From Diplonema japonicum (lineage: Eukaryota; Euglenozoa; Diplonemea; Diplonemida; Diplonemidae), in contig OZ025753.1 of NCBI GenBank assembly GCA_964019335.1, forward strand, positions 1 through 64,000: 64,000 nucleotides of DNA. The letters run 5' to 3'. The position numbers and the translations under genes were made by a program. The notes below the pieces were generated by a model. It had not been told where the DNA came from and made no database searches. It worked only from the letters and a program-made list of their open reading frames with translations. Positions 40,109-48,531 of this stretch are shown piece by piece. How positions within the stretch are numbered: position 1 is the stretch's first letter; the number at the start of each line of letters is the position of its first letter.

Positions 40109-42442
40109 ATGAACGGTCTTCGGGGCATGTTGCTGCTGGCAGCCCTCCTCGCAAGCAGTGCTGCGGCACCACTCAGTCGCATTGGAGGCATCGATGTCAT
40201 GGGTGATTTCACCGACGTGCAAACGATAGGGAACATCGCTTACGTTGCAAGCGGGGCCACGGGTCTCATGATATTCGATGTCAGTAATGCGTCGTCGCCG
40301 AAGCTGCTGAGCAGCAGTGCTGATTGCATTGGGTGCAACACGACAGCTCAGTACGTGACTGTGGACGGCACAACGGCTTACGTGGTTCCTGTTCACTATT
40401 ACGATACTCCCGGTCCCAGCTACACAGTGTTCGCGATTGTTGATGTGAGCACACCTTCGTCACCGAGGCAGCTGGGGGTTTACGAAATGGAATATAAGTA
40501 CTATCCCAATTGTCGCATTTTCGTTTCAGGTAGTACTTTTTGGAACTATGTGTTTGCACCGAATCTTTTTGGTACTATCGATGTGGTGGATGTGAGCACA
40601 CCGTCGTCGCCCAGCTTGGTGAAAAGGATTGACCTTGGGTTCAGAGGAGGGGTCCGCAGTAGTTACTACATTGCTGGGGGGACGCTCTTCGCGTATTCTA
40701 AGGCCGTCCTGCACTTCATCGACGTGTCAACCCCATCAGTTCCTGGGCCGCCTCGCAAGATGTACACTAAAAATTTTGATAACCCTCTGTTCAGTGTTGT
40801 TGGGTCTCATCTCTATGTGTATTATGGGGGGGGAGCGAGTGTCACCATCATCGACTTTTCTATACGTGGTTCCGAAAGGCAGATAGGTACCTTTGGTGTT
40901 ATCTTCTGGGCCACATCTTTCTCCGTGTCGGGGAATACAGCTTATTTAGGGAGCAAGGATGGTCTTTATATTTATGACATTACCCGCCCATCCACACCAG
41001 TGGGAAGCTCTTTGAATGCTGTATCAGCCCTCTCTGTGTCTGGGACGAAGGTCTTTGCTGGGGTTCTTCGTAGTCTGGTGGTCTTCGATGTGAGCGATCC
41101 CTCTTCACCTCAACCTGTGAATGACTTCCACGCGAGAGATATGATGATGGGTCTTGAGCTCTTTGGTTCGATGGCAGCTGTTGCTACTTCAAGAGACTTA
41201 AGCAACTTGACCATGCAAACCTACGATGTTCGTGATGCGTCTTCCCCGCAAGAGCTGAGCAGTCTTCTGGTCAGTAAGAATGGACTTGCGACCAACTTCC
41301 TTGCTCTGTCAGGAACGACAGTGTACTTGCCATTCGTGGAAGGAGGATATGTTATTAGTGGTGTTCAAACTGTCAGTGTGAGCGACCCATCTAAGCCCAC
41401 TGTCTTGGGGACGTACACGGCAAATGACACGAATTATGTTTACATTGCGGTTGATGGAACAACAGCTTATGCCATTAATGAGGGATACAAGGAAGGCTTT
41501 ATGGATATCATCGATGCAAGCGTTCCATCATCACCTTCCTTGTTGGGCACCTTTCGGTACAATGGCGCCCGTGGAAATGGAGGCGATGTTAATGGTGTAA
41601 CTGTCAACAATGGCTTTGCTTACATTATCACCACATCCACCACCAACACTTCCCTTTGCATTGTCGATGTGCACCATCCGCAGTCACCCACTCTGTTCAC
41701 CACCTTAGAGGACCTGCCCTGTGAGGGAACAGAAACAGTCACTTCCATAGCCATGCATGGAACCACTGTCTACTATTCGTGTTATGGAATCTTTGGCATC
41801 ATCGACATCAAAGATGCATCGTCGCCTTCACCTCAGCTGATTGGGGGGTACACAGCACAGGTCTTTGACTTCATTGTTGACGGGAACACGGTCTATCTTG
41901 CCTCTTATGCTCAGCTTCTCGTTCTCGATGTGAGCAGACCGTCGTCTCCACAGCTTGTGGACAGCCACTTCATCCCCGCCGCTCTTTTACGCGTCCACAT
42001 CTCCGGATTTCAAAGAAATTTCGCAACCCACACTCCTCTTCTCGCTGTTTCAGGTGGGAGGGTTTACGTAGCCAGCTACGGGCTTTATGTTTTTGGAGAG
42101 CTCACTCCAACAGCACCACCCACATCAGCACCCTCAACAGCACCACCCACATCGGCACCTCCAACAGCACCACCCACTTCGGCACCCTCAACAGCACCAC
42201 CCACATCAGGACCTTCAACACCAGTACCGGACGGAACACCAGCACCCAGTGAGAACAGCAATGACACATTGAAGATTGTGGCTATTGTAGCTGTACTTTC
42301 CCTTGTTACTGTCATTGCCATCGGCGTTGCTTGTGTATGTGAAGACAAAATAAAAATAAAAAAAATAAAGGGGTCCGAATCCCTTTATTTGGGCGGTGAG
42401 GGGGGGTGTTTGGGCTCCAAAAAAAAAAAAGAAATACTGTAA
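40109..42442 (+). CDS. LVIVD family copy A3: secreted/membrane LVIVD-repeat protein, 777 aa, intact
   Basis: Signal peptide (GMLLLAALLASSAAAP), then about 14 repeats of roughly 40 residues with the LVIVD core (LMIFDVSNASSP, FAIVDVSTPSSP, IDVVDVSTPSSP, LVVFDVSDPSSP, MDIIDASVPSSP, LCIVDVHHPQSP, LLVLDVSRPSSP), a short Pro/Thr/Ala stalk (about 42106-42236), a TM helix (IVAIVAVLSLVTVIAIGVAC) and a Lys-rich tail. The last ~25 codons (GSESLYLGGEGGCLGSKK...) are read out of the tail repeat, not from ancestral gene sequence. Topology suggests a cell-surface protein with a propeller head on a stalk; ligand unknown. Its twin A5 is nearly identical outside the stalk. Confidence 0.88.
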   Translation: MNGLRGMLLLAALLASSAAAPLSRIGGIDVMGDFTDVQTIGNIAYVASGATGLMIFDVSNASSPKLLSSSADCIGCNTTAQYVTVDGTTAYVVPVHYYDTPGPSYTVFAIVDVSTPSSPRQLGVYEMEYKYYPNCRIFVSGSTFWNYVFAPNLFGTIDVVDVSTPSSPSLVKRIDLGFRGGVRSSYYIAGGTLFAYSKAVLHFIDVSTPSVPGPPRKMYTKNFDNPLFSVVGSHLYVYYGGGASVTIIDFSIRGSERQIGTFGVIFWATSFSVSGNTAYLGSKDGLYIYDITRPSTPVGSSLNAVSALSVSGTKVFAGVLRSLVVFDVSDPSSPQPVNDFHARDMMMGLELFGSMAAVATSRDLSNLTMQTYDVRDASSPQELSSLLVSKNGLATNFLALSGTTVYLPFVEGGYVISGVQTVSVSDPSKPTVLGTYTANDTNYVYIAVDGTTAYAINEGYKEGFMDIIDASVPSSPSLLGTFRYNGARGNGGDVNGVTVNNGFAYIITTSTTNTSLCIVDVHHPQSPTLFTTLEDLPCEGTETVTSIAMHGTTVYYSCYGIFGIIDIKDASSPSPQLIGGYTAQVFDFIVDGNTVYLASYAQLLVLDVSRPSSPQLVDSHFIPAALLRVHISGFQRNFATHTPLLAVSGGRVYVASYGLYVFGELTPTAPPTSAPSTAPPTSAPPTAPPTSAPSTAPPTSGPSTPVPDGTPAPSENSNDTLKIVAIVAVLSLVTVIAIGVACVCEDKIKIKKIKGSESLYLGGEGGCLGSKKKKEIL
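42362..42432 (+). repeat. Tail repeat within the 3' end of A3
   Basis: ATAAAGGGGTCCGAATCCC, TTTATTTGGGCGG, GTGTTTGGGCTCC and an A run; directly followed by the pogo-like terminus CTGTAAAACG. Confidence 0.65.
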
Positions 42443-43340
42443 AACGAAAAACTCCCGGACGGAAAAATGTCCGAGTTTTTTTGGTGTGTCCGGGAATTTT
42501 TCCGTCCGGGAGTTTTTTTTGTAAGGTCGTCAGGGGGCCTGGTCCACTACCACCTGCGTACTGGCCTGGGCTGCAAACGGCAGCGCGAAGAAACCCCCAC
42601 CGAACCACTGGGTTCCCTTTCTGCATCTTTGTCCTCCCTTGCTGCACCTGAGGCAATAAGCTTGTCGAGCCTTCGGGTGGCCCACTATTTATAACCTTTC
42701 TTAATAGATGCTTTACAGCATTCAACCCAATATCCATCGGTTGAACCATGTATGTGAGCCCAGGGGGACAAAAGCAATGTGCACGTTTGCGCCTGCGAAC
42801 AACTCTACGAACCCATAGGCATAGGTCGTGTGAGAGTTGTAGTCGCCGACAAACAGCAGAATCGGCCCGTTCGGCAAAAGCATGGGAATCGATGATTTTA
42901 TAGCAAAAAGGGAGAAACAGCTCCGTAGCCCAGATACCGCGTGTATCCCAATGATTGGGCGATGCCGTTAGGCTCCATTCGGTGGGCGCTTGACCGGGGC
43001 ACGGATAATCCCCTGCCGGTTGCGTTTCCGCTTTGCCTTTGTATTTAAGTTGCGGATGCAACTCATCCAGCCAAGGAAACAGCCAGCTGTTCGGTTATAG
43101 CCCGTTTTGTCCCCCAAGCCACGGAACGACCTTAGCACCCCTTTTCGTTTTGGTTTTTAACTCTGTATTCCAGACCAATTCCGGCCTTACTTTATGGGTG
43201 TCGATTATGGACCTGAATTCGATGGTGGATTGCCATTGCAGACGAGGTTTACGTGCTGGCCGACATTTAACGGGGGATTTATTGTCGCATAGGAGGGTCC
43301 TTTCACTGTCCTTTGCTTGACAAAATGAAAAAAAAAGAAC
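42433..43340 (-). mobile_element. Pogo-like DNA transposon remnant, copy 1
   Basis: Begins TACTGTAAAACGAAAAACTC and contains an almost perfect inverted repeat at 42448-42517 (AAAAACTCCCGGACGGAAAA with its complement). The minus strand carries decayed transposase text in alternating frames: PILLFVGDYNSHTTY, ANVHIAFVPLG, TYMVQPMDIGLNAVKHL, the D...H and PPxxTHxxQPxDxG signatures of pogo/Tigger-type DDE transposases. Frameshifts make it non-functional. The right end is uncertain. Copy 2 is at 51495-52400. Confidence 0.68.
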
Positions 43341-43750
43341 TCAGGTGGATTTGCCCTTAAACGCATCACCTTTTTAATTTAAATTGGGATTCTGAGTCTG
43401 AAAAGTAAATACCCCACACCACAGTATTGCAAAGCGAAGAAGGTGCCGGTCAGTGAGGATGAAGCTCTGGCAGATTTCGGTGACACGAACGATGGCGAAG
43501 ACGACTACGGTGTTGCTGCTTAGGGGTACTGCAGTTTGACTCTGTCTAAGCCCACCGGCAAGCCCCCCGACGAGCCCACCGACTAACCCCCACCGACTAG
43601 CCGTCTACCTAGCAGCAAGCTAATCAAAAGGCAGCAGGAAGAAATCAAATGTAAACAAATAGAAAGAAAAAAAAAAAAAAAAAAGGAAAGAAAGAAAAAA
43701 TAACATAAACCCCAACAACCCTCTTCCCCCATGTGCATTAATAAAAAAAA
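43341..43750. other. Spacer with repeat pieces
   Basis: GTGGATTTGCCCTTAAACGC at 43350, a degenerate reading with CCCACCGACT repeats around 43550-43610, then an A-rich run. Present with small changes at 52400-52910. No gene. Confidence 0.6.
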
Positions 43751-43751
43751 A

Positions 43752-43930
43752 AAAGAAAAAAAAAAAGCCATTAGCCAACTGTGGAAAGAGAATACCCATG
43801 TCACAAAGGTGCTAGAACAATAACACAGGCCGACACGAAAGCACGAACGTCTCAACACACTTCCGTTGGCTCCACACAGCCCAGCTGGGTGGGGTCGGTC
43901 TGGTTAGACCAAGAGGAGGTGGAATTTAAA
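43752..43930 (-). mobile_element. LINE3-head-like short element, diverged family, copy 1
   Basis: Minus strand: AAATTCCACCTCCTC, hairpin GGTCTAACCAGACC, CCCAGCTGGG, then GGAAGTGTGTTGAGACGTTC and GGTATTCTCTTTCCACAG, in the same order as the head of LINE3 and the elements at 33168 and 33870. It is flanked by A runs on the plus strand. The duplicate is at 53726-53890. Confidence 0.62.
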
Positions 43931-44129
43931 AAAAAAGAAAAAAGAAATGTCTGGGAAGGTTTTCAATGACTAATAATTTTGAACTTTAAAGCTATTTCAT
44001 CACCCCCCCCCCCCCCCCCCTCCCCTCCCCAAGGGAAAAGCCCATAATTCTTCATTTTTCTTTTTTTTAAAAAGGGAGCATCATAAGGTAGGGACGCCTT
44101 CTAACCATTTAATTTCCTATCATTATTTG

Positions 44130-44350
44130 TGTCTGGCGGTGGGGATAATGTGGATATATAAAGAAGTAAATCAGATGTGTTGTTCGCTGTTGACCTCCTC
44201 GTGGGAGAAGCAGATGCTCTGGGTGACGAACAGGCAGCAAACTACACGGGCTCAGAATCTTAGTTACCCGGGACACCCCCGGCTGGGTTGAGCTGCACAC
44301 CGCACACATCACGACGCGGAACGCAGAAGAAGCTGCAGCTCGGCCGAGGT
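44130..44350 (+). repeat. Interspersed repeat R1, copy 3
   Basis: GGCGGTGGGGATAATG, AAATCAGATGTGTTGTTCGC, GGGTGACGAACAGGCAGCAA and GCGGAACGCAGAAGAAGCTG as in R1 at 18850. The duplicate is at 54090-54310. Confidence 0.68.
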
Positions 44351-45379
44351 GCGCAAACTGAGAACCTACCCCCCACCACAGCAGCCGACCAATCAGACGC
44401 AGCAGTGTGAATAAAATAAAAAGGAAAAGCCCCCTGAACAAACTTTTACTCGACCTGATGCGACTCGCAACCGGTTCACCTGGGAGGGACGACTGGAACA
44501 ACAAAAAGCTCGTGCCGACCTACCTCGAACTACCCGAAGAACCCCCACCCCATCTGCCGATAGAAATGCAGCGACGCAGAAGGGTAGCAACACAAGATAG
44601 ACCCCCCCCCCCCCCCCCACCACGCTGCACACTTAACTCCAAATAGTGTTGCAACCAAAGCCCCATTTTTTATTCTTTCATTTTTTCTGTACTTCATTGG
44701 TCAAATTCCGCTCGTGCGCACAAACAAAACGAATCCAACGAGCGATAATGTCAAGGGTTGAGTTCGATCCTGACCGTCCCAACTCCACCCTCTCATAGTT
44801 TCACGAGGGGCGCTCCTTTTGTCGTTGTTAGACCTTAGGGTGAGCTGTCTCATCACCCCCCCTCTCCCCCCCTCCCCTCCTCCCCTCCTCCCCTCTCAAA
44901 AGGCGAAAAGCCACAACAATGCTCAATTCTTCAATTTTTAAACTTTTTTCATCACCCCCCCCCCCCCTCCTCCCCTCGGTTTGGCACACATAAGGGTTAA
45001 TGCTTTACCCCCTCTCCCACTCCCCTTTTTATCACCTCTCTGTTTCCTGTTATTTTGTTTTTCAGTGGGGTGGTTTCCCCATCCTGGGGGGGTGGGGGAA
45101 CTGGAAAAAAGAAACCCCCACTTATATCTTCATCAGTACAAAACGCCTGGAGGCATTTGTGATTGTGATTCCCTACGCCGAATCTTGTCCCCTGAAAAGA
45201 ATATGACTTTTTTTCATTCTTTTAAAAGCCATTCTCTCTCAAACACCTTTTTCTTCAATCATCATTATCATTCCTCCCTGGAGGAGTTGCGAGATATGTC
45301 CGAAACTGAGAGATACCTAGTACTGACCATACCCTTCCCCTTTTTACGTCTCTGGGAGCTTGCATGTTAATTTGAATTC
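44351..45379. other. Spacer with C-runs and a conserved block
   Basis: Several C runs (44600s, 44850s, 44955s). 45000-45370 has balanced composition and a 129-codon reading near 44981-45370 rich in Phe/Leu/Ser with no domain. The duplicate at 54996-55385 is identical, but this only reflects the recent duplication. No gene supported. Confidence 0.6.
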
Positions 45380-45442
45380 TTGTTAAATGTTTGATTCTCA
45401 CAGGCTCTGGTTTAGAAGATATAAAAAAAAAGATACGAATAA

Positions 45443-47162
45443 ATGAACGGTCTTCGGGACATGTTGCTGCTGGCAGCCCTCCTCGCAAGCAGTGCTGCGG
45501 CACCACTCAGTCGCATTGGAGGCATCGATGCCCTCGGTGATGTCAACGACTGTTGATGTGAGCACACCTTCGTCACTGAGGCAGCTGGGGACTTACGAAA
45601 CGGATGATGCTTCCCACTCTCGTGTTTTTATTTCAGGAAAGTATGCGTATTCACGTCAGCCGACACAGGATGATGGGATCCATGTGGTGGATGTGAGCAC
45701 ACCGTCGTCGCCCAGCTTGGTGACAAAGCTTGACACTGAGTTCAAGTGGAGCCTAGATAGTTACTGCGTTGCTGGGACGACGCTCTTTGTGTATTCTCAA
45801 TCTCCAGGCGTCCTGCAGCTCTACGACGTGACAACCCCGTACCTTCCTCAGATATCTATAGTCCCCCTCGGCTCAGTGTTTTTTGGTCTCATCTCTATGT
45901 GGCTTCTATTGTGTCTCGAAGACATCAGCTACCCGTCCACACCGGTACCAGTGCACTTTCACTTCTGTACAAGCCTCTCTGTGTCTGGGACGAAGGTCGT
46001 TGCTGTGTTTTTTCGTAGTCTGGTGGTCTTCGATGTGAGCAATCCCTCTTCACCTCAACCTGTGGGTTGGCTAAAGCACGAGGGGAGATTGCATAGGTGT
46101 TGAGCTATTTGGTTCGACGGCTCTAGTTGTCACGACGCCGCGTTATCGAAGCAACTTGACCATGCAAACGTACGATGTTCGTGATGTGTCTTCCCCGCAA
46201 GAGCTGGGCAGCCTTCTGGTCAGTGACCATCAGGTTCAGACCAACTTCCTTGCTCTGTCAGGAACAACAGTGTACTTGCCATACCAGGACTCTGCTGGTA
46301 TTCAAACCGTCAGCGTGAGTGATTTATCTAAGCCCACTGTCTTGGGGACGTACAAGGAGAATGGCCCGAATTATGAAAACGTTGCGGTTGATGGAACAAC
46401 AGTTTATGCCACTAGCAATAACAAGGACATGGATATCATCGATGCAAGCGTTCCATCATCACCTTCCTTGTTGGGCACCTTTCAGTACAATGGCGACCGT
46501 CTACATGGTGTAACTATCAGCAATGGCTTTGCTTACATTTTCGCCACCACATATACCCCCACCGGATCCAACACTACCCTTTGCATTGTCGATGTGCACC
46601 ATCCACAGTCACCCACTCTGTTCACCACCTTAGAAGACGTCCCTTGTGCGGGAAATATAGGCGATTTCATAGCCATGCATGGAACCACAGTGTGAGCACA
46701 CCGTCGTCTCCACAGCTTGTGGGCAGCCACTTCATCCCCTCCGCATTTCAAGGCATCCATTTCTTCCCTAACTTCTATCTTGGTATTGCTGTTTCAGATG
46801 AGAGGGTTTACGTAGCCAGCTACGGGCTTTATGTTTTTGAAAAGCCCACTTCAACAGCGGCACCCACTTCGACAGTGGCACCCACATTAGCACCACCCTC
46901 AACAGCACCACGCACATCAGCACCACCCTCAACTGCACTACCCACATCGGCACCTGCTACAGCACAACCTACATCAGCACCTCTAACAGCACCACCCACA
47001 TCAGGACCCTCAACACCAGTACCGGACGGAACAGCACCCAGTGAGAACAGCAATGACACATGGAAGATTGTGGCTATTGTAGCGATTGTGACGGCACTTT
47101 CCCATGTCATCGTGATTGCCATCGGTGTTGCTTGTGTATGTGAAGACAAAATAAACAAAGAA
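45443..47162 (+). pseudogene. LVIVD family copy A4, pseudogene
   Basis: The signal peptide is present, but a deletion joins GTCAACGAC to TGTTGATGTGAGC and brings a stop after about 36 codons. The same deletion is in A6, so it predates the duplication. LVIVD repeats continue in broken frames (46156-46695: MQTYDVRDVSSPQELG, MDIIDASVPSSP). At 46688-46692 about 175 nt present in A6 are missing. The stalk (APTSTVAPTLAPPSTAPRT), TM (IVIAIGVACVCEDK) and tail repeat (47163-47217) follow in another frame. Confidence 0.85.
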
Positions 47163-47240
47163 ATAAGGGGGATCCTTTTATTTGGGCAGTGGAGGGGGTG
47201 TTTGGGCTCCAAAAAAAACGAATTACTGCAAAACGGAATG
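47163..47240 (+). repeat. Tail repeat plus truncated pogo-type terminus after A4
   Basis: ATAAGGGGGATCC, TTTTATTTGGGCAGTGG, GTGTTTGGGCTCC, A run, then ATTACTGCAAAACGG, the same order as at 42362-42450 but cut short. Confidence 0.55.
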
Positions 47241-47311
47241 GTAGCATGTTGCAGGCTTAGCTTTCTGCAAGGGCTTTTTTTTTTTTTTTTTTTTTTTTTT
47301 TCCTTCACCAC

Positions 47312-47945
47312 CGTGGACGCTCTCCTACAGCAGTGAACACAGTCCTCTTGAAAGGGCACACCAACGATCCCCTCTCCTATGTGATATACCACTCCCTGAA
47401 GGTAGTGTCCGGAGCGCTCGACGACGAACGACTACGACAGAGATGCATGCGGATCGCTGCGGGGTACGGCACGGGGTCCACCCATAATGCGTCCCCCTGG
47501 CACCAGAAGGTGACGGCACCGAAGAAGTCGAAGAGAGCATAAGCCAAGTCCCAACAACGACAGTACCACGCACACAAGGGTTCAGGTGCGACCTGTGTGA
47601 ATCACCGTACCCGGACACGGTAACCCTACTCCGCCATCAACTCTACGAGTGCGCCTGCGCACAGGAGCACAGGACGGCTTGGAACCACTGCGCAACAGGA
47701 CAGGATGGCCCCTGTGTCTGGAATTGCACGCGATTCTACCGAGAGGACATGACTTTGCGTACCTAGAGAAGCTGCAGCGATACTTAGCCGTGGTGGTTGA
47801 GAAACGAGACGTAGAGCTCATGCAGAAGGAGGATGTCAACACACAGCCGCTACCGTGGATTCGAAATGTGGTAGGTAAGAGATGCCCCGTTCCGATAGCT
47901 GGCGAGCTCGAAGGAGTGAGCGGGGTCCTGTCCCAGTACCTGAAC
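47312..47945 (+). pseudogene. LINE1-family ORF2 fragment (post-RT region)
   Basis: Frames contain LLKGHTNDPLSYVIYHSL and RQRCMRIAAGYGTG (compare LFSGHTHDPEVAAPYRAL and WERCQRLAKGY in LINE1), then a zinc motif FRCDLCESPYPDTVTLLRH with C-terminal Cys residues, then ELHAILPRGHDFAYLEKLQR and VVVEKRDVELM (compare YYLLEVVAKRDQLL). At least two frameshifts. It sits exactly at the junction between duplication units 1 and 2. Confidence 0.8.
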
Positions 47946-48531
47946 CCTTTATCTTTTTCTTCTATGACTTCTATCTTTTTGGTATTGCTGTTTCAGATGA
48001 GAGGGTTTACGTAGCCAGCTACGGGCTTTATGTTTTTGAAAAGCCCACTTCAACAGCGGCACCCACAGCATGTGATGTGTTGTGTCACCTTGACGTTAAA
48101 AAGAACGTTAAAAATCGACTTCTTCTTCTTCTCTTTTTTTGCACCCCAAAAAAGTGGTCTCACTTTCCTGAGATAACAAAAAAAAAAAAAAAAAAAAGAA
48201 TTGTTTTTCTAACAACGATCCTAAAGCTACAATTTCTGTTTCTTATTGGGGAACACTGTTAGGGCGTTCTAATAAGGTCCCTTGAGATAATACACCACAG
48301 TCGGCACCCGCCAAAGCCCCCAGAAGGGGGACAACGGGGACTAAGCCTCCTCGTAAGGCCGAGGCCACAGAAAGGGAAAGGGGGGGGAGGGGGGGTAGAT
48401 AAGTAGAGACAAGGGGGATGTTCCAAAACAGGAACCTCCTTCATCTCCATCTCTTTGTTTTTCTTTTGTATCTTGTTAAATGTTTGATTCTCTCACAGCC
48501 ACAGGGTTCGGAAAAGAAAAAATACGAATAA

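Larger units (their letters stand above)
39556..46690. repeat. Segmental duplication, unit 1
   Basis: From GGTATTGCTGTTTCAGATGA (about 39556) onward the sequence is nearly identical to 47979 onward, at offset 8423 through gene A3/A5. The offset grows to 9062 after the stalk expansion of A5, to 9960 after the insertion at 52.9-53.7 kb, and to about 10016 at A4/A6. The unit contains A3, a pogo-like element, an LINE3-head-like short element, an R1 copy and pseudogene A4. Confidence 0.88.

Noticed and set aside
44981-45370. A 129-codon reading that is identical in both duplication units
   Set aside because: Identity follows from the recent duplication and is equal in flanking non-coding DNA. The reading is Phe/Leu/Ser-rich with no domain.
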